Below, piece after piece: positions 13,174 through 24,839 of a stretch of 64,000 nucleotides of DNA. The first letter of the stretch is position 1; each line of letters begins with the position of its first letter. The stretch covers positions 12,070,493 through 12,134,492 of the forward strand of contig NC_060115.1 in NCBI RefSeq assembly GCF_021155765.1. The letters run 5' to 3'. Both the position numbers and the translations under genes were made by a program. Below the pieces are notes generated by a model that was given only the letters and a program-made list of their open reading frames with translations, was not told where the DNA came from and made no database searches. Source of the DNA: Diprion similis. Its lineage: Eukaryota; Arthropoda; Insecta; Hymenoptera; Diprionidae.

Positions 13174-16086
13174 CTAGTATCTATTTTTTGCATGAGCTGA
13201 CCCAAGGGGTGGCTGCGGTGAATCTATGTCCGGATCTTGCAGGTATTGGAGCTCCTGCAATTCTTGGAATTTTTCGTGATCTCGGATGTGTGCGTAGTTC
13301 GCCGAAAGGCACATCAAATAATGAATCAAACTGAGAACAACGAGGAGAGAAGCGACTGTTGCCAGAATAAACATTACTTCCGCCTTTTCCACGTAATCCT
13401 TGCAAAATAGTTTTACTTCTTGTGAACCGCACACCTTCATATCTTCCACTCGTGTATTATTCGGGAATAGAAAATCTGCGGGAATAGAGTTGGTTATTAT
13501 TTGAATTTAAATATCCGACGTAATTCGGAGTTTTGTTTAATGAAGAAAATATTTTTGAGCTGGTTATCTGATGAGCTACTCTAAGAACGAAATTGAAGAC
13601 TTACCGAACTGTGTGAAATCTATACATTGATCAAGCGATTGAACTCTGGGGTGGCTGCACATCCCCCAAAATATACTGAAGATCAAAGTTGTTATCACGA
13701 GAAAGGCGAATATAAGCAGCCAGCCAAGTTGTAGAATGTAAGTGATCGTCATAAACTGAAAAGTAATCAACACGTGTTTTAGCCAAATGTACAGATATAA
13801 TTTTAAAAGTAATGTACAGACGAGGCTTTCGGTTGTGCTGATAATGTGAAGAGGGAAATTGAGAAAATAGAAAAAAATTAATCATTCAACGTCGTATTCA
13901 AAGTTCTTCCACATTTTCAAACAGGCAGCTGGTAATTTGAGAATTTTTCGTATTATCGTGAGAAAGACACCCAAACAAGTTTATCTTTTGTTTAATTTTG
14001 CACTTAAATTGAACAACTGTTCATGAAAATTAGAGAAAAAACAGAATACTAAAAATTCGATCGAAGATCAGTCTTTCACATTCCAGTTTCCAGCTGGTAA
14101 ATATTAGCTTTTGCAGGAAATAACTGGAATTATTTACAGAAATGATGTCATCAAACCGAAAATGAATTTAGTAACTCAAACTTACAACTGCACAAGAAAT
14201 CCTTCCACCGACTCTAGATCTCCAAGCTCGATATACTCTGTGCCTTGTTGCACCGGTTGCTAGGCATCCGACGCATAGTATCATGAATCCAAGAGCTGCC
14301 ATGCTCGCTCCTACTATGGCAAAAATGAGCTGCACTGCTTCAAGCCAAGTAAGTCGCTGGTGAAACACCTGCATAATTGAATGATGAGAATATTAGTTAC
14401 ACATGATTTATTCAAACTGTAAGTTGATAGTGAGGGAAAAAAAAAATTTACCTGGTCTAACATCAAGGAGGCAAGTGTGGCGCCGCGGTACATAGTACCA
14501 CAAAATATTCCCACTCCAAGACAACACATGATCGTTGCTATCAGAGTGGCGTACGGCACTCTGGCCATTATGTCGTTGCACATGTTTCCTGTGAAAGAAT
14601 ACAAAGAAATTTACGTGCATTTTTAGTTTTTACTGAACCAATTTTTAAACAAATAGCCTCATGAGAATTTGGATTAGCTGCAAAGCAGTTAGATTTGAAA
14701 ATTAGCTGCGTGATGAATGTATTGCTAATGGTCACGCAGAATTTAAAACGTCGAAAGGGTTGAGTCCTTATGCACTCAAGTGCAAACCCATGAATACATT
14801 GAACAACATATTTTGCTAATAGATTACTTTTACTCCGCCTTGAAATCCCCTAAATGTCATTATTTAGGCTGCCTTTTATTTTTGTATTTTGGTATTGGAT
14901 AGATTTGGATCATCTATTATTTTGATTGAGCAATAATCAGAGACATTTTGTTGTACACATAATTCAAAATAATACCATCTTGACTCTAGGAATCGACACT
15001 ATATGTACAAAACAAATAACTTACACAGGGCTTACGCGCACCCTAGCACTTCAAATCAACGTTGCTAACGGACTGTTTATCGTAGAAAGGTTTTTTTGTC
15101 ATTCGAGTGGTGAAAGACTGAAGAATGGAATAGTATGTGCAAAAAAACCTAATATGAATTTTTCGCTGTGAAAAATTTGACTGAACAAAATAAGAAAAAT
15201 GATTTTAGCATTTCTCTTAAATTATGTGGGATTAGGCGTACCCGTGTGTAGGGTTCTAGAATTGAAGAAAAAAGATACGACACGCAGAAGCATTTTGAAT
15301 AGCGAAAAAACAATGACTACTTTATTGACAAGATACATACTCCCGTCACTATATCTGTTATATTTAATCTTGAACGCCGAACAAATTAGTTCTAGCAAAA
15401 TGCATTTCGGACGAGTGAATCTTGCCATGGAAAGAATGAAATCTTCTTATCTATCCTAAACGTTGTTTGAAAATTTGACTACGAAAAATTATTTTCATCT
15501 GTCAAATGACTAAATAAAACGTGAACAGTATGATTTTATTGATTTTGGAAGGGTAGGTTGTAACTTACTCGTTTCATCGTTGATCTCATAGCGATCATGA
15601 ATGTTATGGTCAGAATACCTGTCCAGACTAATTGCACTATTAAATCTTTTTTTATTCAGGGGCACCGCAACAGAGGCTTCTTCGGTTCCTCTATTGCGTC
15701 TCCACTGCTGAGCCATAGCTCAATATTCTTCAACACTTACGAACCAAATTTCACAAAGAGAGCAGACCAGCATTTACTTTAATCGACACAAGCGATTATC
15801 TGATGACTAATCAAACTACATAGCAACGTAGATTCTAGATTAGATTGTAGAGAAGAATTTATACGTCGATATAATATGGTAGGGGAATTGAACTAAGCGG
15901 CAAATGATGAATTAAATGGATCCTTTGCTGTGAAGAGTACTTCATACTCGAAATAATGGTTTTATGGTCATCCTTTGAAGCGTGAAGTGAGAACAAAATA
16001 TGGCAGTAGCCACACCCCCCTTTCAAGACGCAACGTTATCAGAGCCAAGAGGATTGAGATTCGATTAGAAAATAAAACTTACCCAT
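13174..16086 (-). CDS. M6: M6 proteolipid protein (PLP/DM20 family), 5 coding exons
   Basis: The gene encodes a four-pass membrane protein of the myelin PLP/DM20/M6 family, which acts in the plasma membrane of neural and epithelial cells. The exons read on the minus strand are 16086-16083 (ATG plus one base), 14588-14452, 14368-14186, 13755-13605 and 13475-13174. They sum to 777 nt, or 258 residues, a normal length for M6. All junctions are GT/AG and the phases agree. Family signatures include MARVPYATLIAT, GVGIFCGTMYRGAT, the cytoplasmic loop GCLATGATRHRVYRAWRSRV, QSLDQCIDFTQF, and the final segment KAEVMFILATVASLLVVLSL followed by CLSANYAHIRDHEKFQELQE. The paired extracellular cysteines are present. 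The start follows from the donor at 16082, because ATG G joins the next exon in frame. An alternative first coding exon is listed separately. Confidence 0.95.
15569..15716 (-). CDS. M6: alternative 5' coding exon of M6 (long N-terminal isoform)
   Basis: A 49-codon open stretch begins at ATG 15716, with an in-frame TGA two codons upstream. It ends at a consensus donor (GA|GTAAGT, exon end 15569) that leaves one base over. The short M6 start exon also leaves one base, so both splice into 14588 in the same frame. The long isoform would be about 306 residues. The peptide is hydrophilic and arginine-rich near its start (QQWRRNRG), with serine and acidic residues later, as expected for a cytoplasmic tail ahead of the first membrane segment. 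Phase and donor are seen in the sequence; use as an M6 isoform is inference. Confidence 0.6.
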
Positions 16087-16089
16087 ATT

Positions 16090-18540
16090 CGTGTCGAGAG
16101 ATTCAAACTCTTTGTGCGAGAGGTTTCGCTTGGAAGGAGTAGACTGCCAATTAACCAAATTGAATGAACGAATAATGAACGTGGGTCGACATTCGATGTA
16201 CAGGTATAATGACACGTCACAAGCTCCTCCTCTTAATCACGCTTTTCTTGGAACGTAAACGGCACGATTTGCTCTCAGTCGTTGATGAAGAAGTGATCCT
16301 ACTCTAAGTACATTGAATTGAACCGTTGCGAACCATGAAATTTGAGGAAATATGGCAGAGAGGGTTAGCTACGAGCGTCGTTCGACGCCATTTTTAAATA
16401 ACGCTTTGCTCAGAATTTGTTGAATTCCTCGACGATTCGCAAAGGAATGTTTATGTATTCCTTCTTGACCGACTGAAATTACGCCTGTCACACCTTTTTT
16501 AATTACTCATCAAGGATAGTGTGAAATGGGTTTTCCCACTAGAACCACGTCGTTTATTCAAATGAGAAATACAGAATGGAGAAATTTTCATTGTAATCCG
16601 TGGCCAAAGATTATGAAAGATTACCAACGACAGTCAGCTCGGGCGACCCACGCAGAGCTTCTTAACAGACGGGAACGTCGGTAAAAAAATTTCCTATCTG
16701 TACCGATACTTACGTCTCAGCCGATAACTAAAGTGGCGCACTCCCTGCATTGTAAGTTATCGATGTGCAGCTTACCATCAGAGTATTTTACACGCTCTTA
16801 CCATAGTTCTTGGAGTCGTATAGATGCATACAGTTCCCATCACAGTGTGTATAACTTTTGCATCGTACATTATACTTAGTACCGATTTGATACCATTCGT
16901 TGACCGAAGATTGTTTATTTTTTTAATTCTTTGATCGATAATGAAGGTTGAGCGATATGAAAATGAGCCTCTAATAGCTCTTTAACACTTACTAATTGCC
17001 CAATGAAGTTTACGAGATAAGTGATAAAAACGAAATTGCCCTCTTTCAGAGTCCAATGACAGAAAATCAAAAATTTCATTTTGACTGAACGAAAAAGATA
17101 TGAAAGGCTCCAAATTGCTTGACTCTTTTCATCGCTCATTGCTTTATATTTTTCAAAAAAATCTGCAGAATCAAAATTGACATTTGTCCTTAGGCTAAAT
17201 GGCACGAAATTGAATTTTTGGTTCGTCTAAACAAAGTAAATCTCAATTACTCCACATTTCTCCTAATTTCTCCTAATTGCTGCATTATTTTTATCCACTA
17301 CTTCCTAATTGTTTTCGAGAAAATTAGGAGAAACCAGACAGACCCGTTTCCAGAGTCAAGTGGTGCGAAATAGATGTGTCATTTTGACTATACGAATGGT
17401 AGTTTTAAAAATCGAATACTTGCTTCCAATTGCTCTCCAATCTCTCGTAATTGCTCTGATAATATTTTCATCCCCCCCCCCCCCCCCCCTGTCCGCCACC
17501 TTAGTTTTCTGGAAAACTCAAAAAAACATGAGAGGGATTTTTGAAGTTAGTTCGAGTGGTATCAGAAACGGGAGATGGTTGCAACAAACGGATAATTGCT
17601 CCTTTGTTGCCATTTAGTGCTCTCTCGTGTTTTTTTTAACAAACACAAGAGAAAACTCTTATCCGTGAAAATAGGAAATGAGTATTGATTCTTATACCGT
17701 TGTCTGGGTAAATTTAAATGCGTGGTTGCTTGTACCAGACGAATAGGTAAGAATGAGTTATGAATTTTCTACGTTTCACACAGTCTGTTTGTTTTCAAAA
17801 TCAACAAAGCAGAAAGGCCTTTCACGATTTTTACAGGTTTTCTCAACACCCCACAACTGACATCGTATTCCTTTGGCAAACGCAACCATGGATTTCAATT
17901 GAGTAGGACAGACTAATAAGAAACAATACTTGTTTTCTACTTTTACAGATTAGAGTTGTTCTCAGAGATCCCATGTATGTATTGCATATTTCCTTTCACT
18001 TTTTTGTCTTCAAGAATTTCTCCCACATCTCGTCCCACATCTTGCATCTTTTTTTATTTTTCTAAAACTAACATTCGGGTCTACTTTTGAATTGTGAAAT
18101 TTTATCTCCGAACTTCAAGTCGTAACTAATTTTATGTAGAATAATAACGTTCCAAAGTTGGTTGGGGTCCGAGTGACCCCGTATAAGTAATGTAAAAGTT
18201 TCCATAGTTGTAACTGACAGGGTCAGCGGAAGCTAAAGCGTAAGAGGGGGTCCATGGCTGCAGGCCCTGGGGGGGGGGGCGAATAATATTCTTAGGGATA
18301 TTGTTTTTTCATCATCATTATCATTATGGTGATCGTCATCGTCATTGTTATCATCATCAAATGCCACATACCGAGAGTTAAGACGTTAAACATCAATTTG
18401 TAACATATTCTATCATATATTCCCATTATGCGGGAAAAATGAGATCTGCGGGAAAAAAGTTAAGCGGGAAAAATATATGCCACTTTTGTCCCGCTTTTCA
18501 GGTCAAAAAATTTAACTTTATGGTTGAGTCGGGAATAAAA
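16090..18540. other. M6 upstream region and intergenic DNA
   Basis: The first few hundred bases above 16086 should hold the M6 5' untranslated region and promoter, but no clear TATA box or initiator is visible. Further up the DNA is AT-rich. It has CTAATTGCT-like short repeats at about 17250-17460, an 18-C run at 17472-17489 and a G-run at about 18271-18280. No gene is seen. Confidence 0.5.
18309..18360. repeat. (ATC)n-type degenerate microsatellite
   Basis: Imperfect tandem ATC/GTC triplets run across about 50 bases. Confidence 0.8.
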
Positions 18541-18545
18541 GCAGT

Positions 18546-20540
18546 TTGCATGAGAAAAGATGCAGTTCAAAATCTGCAGAAGTCATGAACGACCAGTCCT
18601 ACCTATTGATCAACGTTGGTGTTGTGGCCCGTGTGGCCGCACAGCTTGACTGGGCCGGCGTGCAGCAGCTGACTTGCGAAGCTCTTCGGCAGCATTTCTG
18701 CCAGCAATGGAGCGGTGTACGATGCGGTAAGGCGAGCGAAATTTCGGAGATCGGTAAGCCCGGATGCATTTGTCCGAGCTGCTTTGTTTTACAGTAATTT
18801 AAAACCAACATTGACTCCCAAAAACCAATACTTCGACATCGCAACCTTCTATCCTCTCACACCGTTATCATTATTTACATTTCTACTACCCAAGATTACC
18901 GTCATCAGGTTTCATCCTATGCTTCCCATGTGGATACGGATTCTTTTAAATGTCGGAGATGTGGGACGGTCCTCTTTATTTTCACTAAGTTTACAGAGGG
19001 CTCCGCCAGGTGCCATGAGGTGATGCAGTCCCTCAAACGCGTAGTGGAGAATATAAATTTTGTATTTTAATTATCAACAACAAAATATACATCATATTAA
19101 CCTGCATGCCGCATAGTTTTATTTTACTCCCAAATATATAACAATTCCGTTATATTGTTTTAAGCCTTTGCAATACTTTTGCATTGCAATATTTTCATCC
19201 GTATACCAACCATCACATTTTATGCTCCAGCTGAGTCTAATCAAAATTCACGCATTCAACTTATTATACATTCCATCAAAGAGCTGTATTATCATAAGTC
19301 GGCGAAACCACGTCGAGGTCATTACACTCCATACTCAACATAATAGCTGCAGTTGCATTTCTCGGCACCTGGAAGGGGGGAGTACAACCGACCAAAGATC
19401 AGCCTGTACAGCATTTTCTCATTACTGTCACAGTATCCGCTTCGGAATAGGCTATTACAAAGTTGCTGCCGCGGTCTCTCATTGGTATTCTCAATTTGAG
19501 GCAAGTACAGGTTTATAATCGGTCGTCTACGTGCATTCAACCGTCACTAAGATATTCGCATGACCCCGTTGACCGCTTTACATGCAAAAGTACTATATTC
19601 TTTCCCAAACAATGTTCTGATAACCGCCTGTGCACCCCGCCACCATTTCCGAGGCGTATAATAACCTCGCCAGAAAACCATCCAATATCACAATCATTCC
19701 GCAAGCTGAACACCGAAGACCTACGCCACCTTTGGGAAAAAAATGGCTGAACTGCAAGATTTGGTAAATATATCACAACGAGGCATTGCTTACGAAAATC
19801 TATACATCTTTACCGATGCATTGGAGTTTTATCATTTACAGACGAACACACTCATCGATCAACCTTCCACGTCGATCACGCCCACCAACTCATTTTTCGG
19901 AGACTTCAGTCAGAGCCAACTGCTGCCTCAATGGGATGTCTTACAAGAAAGTGATCAGAAGACCGGCGTATACATCCCTGAATCAAACTACTGACCGACA
20001 CGCACTCCTGCTCTCTCAACAATGATACCGGCAACGCAGAGGTAAGGGTCCAAATCAAAATTTACAACACCAAACATATTTTGCGGACTGATAAAACTGA
20101 CTGGTGGCGAACTGCTCTATCCAACATGGAGTTCACAATGAACAGAACCTCGCCCGAATATCAGCTCTCAGGCGACCTGACCGCACAAGTCATATGGCGA
20201 ATTCGGAGACTTCCCGGCACCAAACCTGAACGTAAACGTGTACGCATCAGCACACCCCGAACAAGTTGTCCATCGGCCTCGTAGCCGGCAGTTACCAAGC
20301 AAACTCTCTTCATCCGTTACGTCAGCACGCCAATCTCTACTGTACACGCAACCACATTTCGACCGAGTTGCTCGTTTTCAGGATTGTAATCGCTTGTGGG
20401 AATAGGACTGCATCAGAGGTAAAAATTTGTTGGACTGTCGGGGTGGCGGAGTCCGTTGCCGAGCGACATGCCATTCATCTAAATAGCGATGATAGGGAGA
20501 GATTAGTGTATAAATTACGATGGAATTAGACTGTACCGGG
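18546..20540 (+). pseudogene. degraded coding-like block of unknown origin
   Basis: Base composition and codon texture change here: the tract is GC-richer and has serial open frames on the plus strand that shift phase, at 18546-18797, 19743-19994, 20081-20284 and 20266-20529. The frame at 19743 begins MAELQDLVNIS and ends near GVYIPESNY. The frame at 20081 has a tryptophan-containing segment (TDKTDWWRTALSNMEF). I recognise none of them. No plausible intron boundaries link the frames, so a decayed insertion (transposon or viral) is more likely than a spliced host gene. This is inference with low certainty. Confidence 0.25.
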
Positions 20541-20775
20541 TAAGGGGGAGGTTGGTACGCGCCAGCGACGCTAGCAACATCGCACTGAATAAATAAATTG
20601 CTTTACTTACCACGAAATTGCCATTTTTACTATTGCGATGCCATTAAACTCTACTTTATACCATTGTGGGATGATAATTCGCGAATTTACCTTCACTTTT
20701 CGGGTTAGGTTGATAACGCGGTGATCCAGAAACCTCGGTCAAAAAAATTTACCCCCACCACGAAAAAATTATCGG

Positions 20776-20796
20776 GTTAGATTAGGTTAGGTTAGC
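20776..20796 (+). repeat. short telomere-like (TTAGG) tract
   Basis: The sequence contains TTAGATTAGGTTAGGTTAG, which is about three units of the insect telomere repeat TTAGG with imperfect copies. It is internal and very short, so it may be chance or an interstitial remnant. Confidence 0.4.
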
Positions 20797-21319
20797 ACAC
20801 ACATACACACTTCACACTCACTTTGGTGGTCCAGAAGCAACATTGTATTCCTACTAACATTTTTGACTTCTTTTGACGGTTTTCGAATTTTCTACGCCCC
20901 ATTTTACGAATAATTCAATCGGATTGTATATTATGTGTAGGAATCACTAGTTATGGATGAAAATATGAGTATAATCAATATGAAATTACACAGATGGCCA
21001 AGCTAGATTCTTATACCTTAAAGATTTCGTAATATGACGAGGATTTTCAAAACTTTTTGCAATCCTTCAATTCTATTTCCGATTTCACAATTGTACTCGT
21101 TTTTTTTAGGTATCCACTATTGTAGAGCACTGAAAGTAGTTTTTGCTTTAACCCTTCGCACGCACTACAATGGGAATTTGTGTCACCCGGATATGCAATT
21201 TAAATGAATTGAAAAACCGATGTAGATGCGAGGGGTTGAACATCGTGTCTCGTCGAACAAACCGCAAGATAAATTAAACATTCGACAAGTCTTGCATCGT
21301 CTGTGAAATCAGTTTCCAA

Positions 21320-23724
21320 TTAGGATGTATTCAGTCTTGGAGACTTTTCTGGAAATAGGGAAAAAAATAATGAATTAAAAAAATTTCTCAATATGGTCAT
21401 ATGATTAACGAATTCTTGTAGCAATCAAACCTGCAGTTCGGTAAACAAATTTTTCCAAATTTCAGATGCGAACGAGTTAGATAAAATTGATTTAAACAGA
21501 AAATTAACTATTTTAAAAAATTGAAAACTCAGATTCTTTTGAAATGGGATCAGCCACTCTTTTTTTTATCGATTCCTACAATCCGGTTTTATTTTTTATT
21601 TGATGATCCTCAATAATTTAAATGTCAAAAGAAATATGTAATAATAATACCTTTTATATAATTATCCAGCAATTCTTGATCTCGCTGCAAATAATCTTTG
21701 ACGTCTTGTACCATAACTGGTGTGATTTTATCAGCTTGCACAAGATATTCCATAAGACTAGTGAGGGTAAATAGGCTCCTCATTTGTATACCGTTTTCTT
21801 CAAGATTCTTCCGCCCTCCTTGTTCTCTGTCCAAAATTACAAACGCTTCCTGTACCTTCAATCCCTCGTTTATCAAATCCTTAGCAGTCCTCAAAACACT
21901 ACTTCCGGTCGCCACCACATCTTCAATGATAGTGCAAGTATCACCTGTGTTGAACTGGCCTTCGATTAACTTCTTCGTTCCGTAGGTCTTGGCCTCTTTT
22001 CGTTTCATCAACATTGGGACGTCTGCTTCGACGGATATCAGTGTCGCGATTGGTAATGCTGTATACGGGACGCCACAGATTTTGGAAATACCCTTACTGT
22101 TTATTGCAGCAAATTTCCACAAAATACTAGACACAGACTTCTGTAAGGTTTACATATGGGTTAACAAAAATGTTTTTATACCTGCATTTGAATTTTATCC
22201 TAATTTCAAACGCTCAGGAAATGTTAATACCACTCACGTAATGATTGCTATAATTCATTTCATAATATTTTATGCGAAACCTGTTTGATATCATGCAACT
22301 TTGCCTAGCACAACACTTGAACTAAAAATATCACATTGCCTTTTTTCCACCAGAAACTTTATATATTTCACGTTAAAAAAGATTGATGACTTTTTTCAGA
22401 CCTTTCTTTCAAACTGATTTTCAACTACGGTTTTCGTGTATAAAAAGTGATTAAAATCAGTAAAAAAAAATTTTTTTATGCAATTCGAGAGTATATTTCT
22501 TAAGCCTAACAAAGCCTATATCAATATTAACAGTTAAAACTTATTAAAAAAATTCTTGAAAACACCTTTTTTTACTCGTAGACTAGACCCCTTAAGTGTA
22601 CACGTATACGTACCGTGTAAGTTAATTCTAACATAAGCCCGTGTACAAATTTCATGAGTGAACGGTAAAATTGAAGATAGTACAAGCAGAATCATATCGC
22701 AAACCTCGCATTACATCAAATTTTGGAGCTAATTGCCAAACAGGGGAGTCATGTACCTCACTTTTCACTCAAATAATACAAATATGAATTATAAATTTGG
22801 TATAAATAATATTTCACTAATTAACAATGAAATCAGAAAGAAATGATATGTTTGTTTGATACGTTACTGATATAATAATTGAATGAGAACTGCAGCAGCA
22901 ATGTCGCTACTTTTTCGGTCTGACTAACATCGGATCATTTTTTCTCTACGCAGATACTTTTGTGTGTTCTCCGGACTGCTTCTCTTCCCGAAAGTGTATA
23001 TTTAAATAGTTTTTCTTGTATTCTGTTTTTACATTGATATATACATATCTGCAATATGATAAAACATGAAATGTGAAGAACAAAGTAAATTTCAAATCTG
23101 GCGCGACGTTAAGCACAGGCCTTATATTAGACAAAGCGACGTTGCCAATGCCTACGCGTTTACGACTAGCCTGGCATTCTGTCTAAGTATTACTTTTGCC
23201 TCGATTTATCATTAAATAGTTCTCCAGAAGTTTCGGTTATTTTTTTGTAGCCTGCACATAGAAACCCAATACTTCAAAGTGCAGACTATAACCCGTTTAT
23301 TGCGCAACTGCTAAGTCGTTGACGTCACAATCACTGGATTAAAATTTTGCGAGTGACTAATGTGTTATGAAGTCTGGTTTCCTTATTTTTCTAGAGCGAT
23401 TATTTCTCTTACGTGTCCGATTAATGACTCTGAAATTTTGTATACATAACCTAGAATACTTTTTCATCGAGTTATCAAAGAATCAGACATTCTCTCAGTT
23501 AGTTGGCCAGCGGAAAAACCACCTTAAGTGTAGGGACGTTTCTAAAAGTTGAATAACGCGAAAACCTTTGCAATACTTACCAACAAATGCGGATGTGATA
23601 TAATCACGCGCAGATCGAACCATATCGGTGTCAGAATACCAGCTGCGTGTGTTTCGAAGCTGCCAAATCTTAACGCGTCAATTTCAAATAATTGTACCGC
23701 GATTTTTCTGAGCTCTTCATCCAT
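21320..23724 (-). CDS. UMPS: orotate phosphoribosyltransferase, UMP-synthase-like but without decarboxylase half
   Basis: The product should transfer orotate onto PRPP to make OMP in pyrimidine synthesis, in the cytosol. Minus-strand exons are 23724-23581 (48 codons), 22140-21651 and a likely last exon 21348-21320 that ends in a stop codon. They total 663 nt, or 220 residues, with consistent phases. Recognised OPRT features are CGVPYTALPIAT (about 70-81), the catalytic loop RKEAKTYGTK (about 95-104), the PRPP motif TIIEDVVATGSSV (about 118-130) and LDREQGG. Animal UMPS is normally about 480 residues with a C-terminal OMP decarboxylase; none was found on either strand of the window. Residues 24-29 read ETHAAG where the family usually has a lysine-containing KSG loop. 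The first two exons are firm. The terminal exon rests on a good acceptor (CTATTTCCAG) and phase only. Confidence 0.8.
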
Positions 23725-23734
23725 CCTGAATTAT

Positions 23735-24640
23735 AAAATGAATAATTTGTATAGAAAGTACAATATTTAAGATGAGAAAAATATATGAAATATTTCTCTT
23801 TCGCGGACACTTCACAGATTCTTCACACGATATTATGGGGCCCTTTACAGTAACTGACACAGTTATTCACGTCAATCATGGGGTACAGTCATTCACAAAG
23901 CTACGTTCTCGTCCCACTGTTCGTATAATGCGTGAGAATTTACTATACTTTCTCTTTTATCTCAGGCGCGTGTGTATAGTTCCAATGTTTACACTTGGTG
24001 CGTTCAGATAAGATTTTCTAAAACTCAGATACAAAGTATTCGGATGGTAACAGTTATTTCTTTGTTACCATCAGTACATGCAAAACAATTGACGAAATGC
24101 AAGAAGCAGTTATACTCTTGTAGCCTGCATCCATGATTACCAAATTGTATTACGCCGATGATACTTTTGCACGTGATAAACTCACGTTACGCTTGTAATG
24201 CCGGAGTAAATGGGTCCAGTAACAAATTGTGGAGCCACATTAATAGTCGCGGCGTATCAAAAATGTACAAAGTCCAATATGGTTTGAACGCTTCACTGGC
24301 CATGCGGGCTTATAGATTATGCGGAAACGCCCGGATTTAATGTGTTAAGATTTTTGTATATTCAATCAAATCAATGCCGATTAAATAGTGATATGTTAGG
24401 CCTGAAATGATAATGATTTAAGACTGCATGATAGAATATGCATAACATTCAGGACGCCTTGAAAAATAAGGATGAAAGTTTGTGGGATGGTAACTCAGCA
24501 CGTTTGTCAGAACAAAAATTAGATACATCGAAAAACTGCCATTTTTTTACTCCGCTGAGACTATAAAAAAGGTCGGTTTTCGCGAAACTTCCGAAAAACC
24601 AGATTCGACTGTTAAACTCATTTTGAGCACGTCGATGTTG
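23735..24640. other. intergenic, upstream of OPRT gene
   Basis: No gene is recognised. The OPRT promoter must lie in the first part, but I see no distinctive core element. Confidence 0.45.
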
Positions 24641-24642
24641 AA

Positions 24643-24823
24643 TACGGTGGTCCTTATTTTAGGTGGTTACAAATTTTTTCCAGACCCTCTCCCAAATACA
24701 ATAAAATATATTGTTGCGATAAAAATCTGAAGAAATTAGGGATTTGTTTTCAAGTTTTTTAAAGTTGATTTAGGGAGTGGCCCCGAAAAAAAATCGTCAA
24801 CATCCTGAGTAAAGACCACCATA
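24643..24823. mobile_element. 181-bp MITE with long terminal inverted repeats and 8-9 bp target duplication
   Basis: The ends TACGGTGGTC and GACCACCATA are reverse complements with one mismatch, and weaker inverted similarity continues inward for about 50 bases (a GGGGCCACTCCC-like block against CCAGACCCTCTCCC). Both sides are flanked by the direct repeat ATGTTGAA(T), at 24635-24643 and 24824-24832. A duplication of 8-9 bp fits the hAT (8) or Mutator-like (9) superfamilies. There is no coding capacity. Confidence 0.75.
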
Positions 24824-24839
24824 ATGTTGAATGAAGGAA

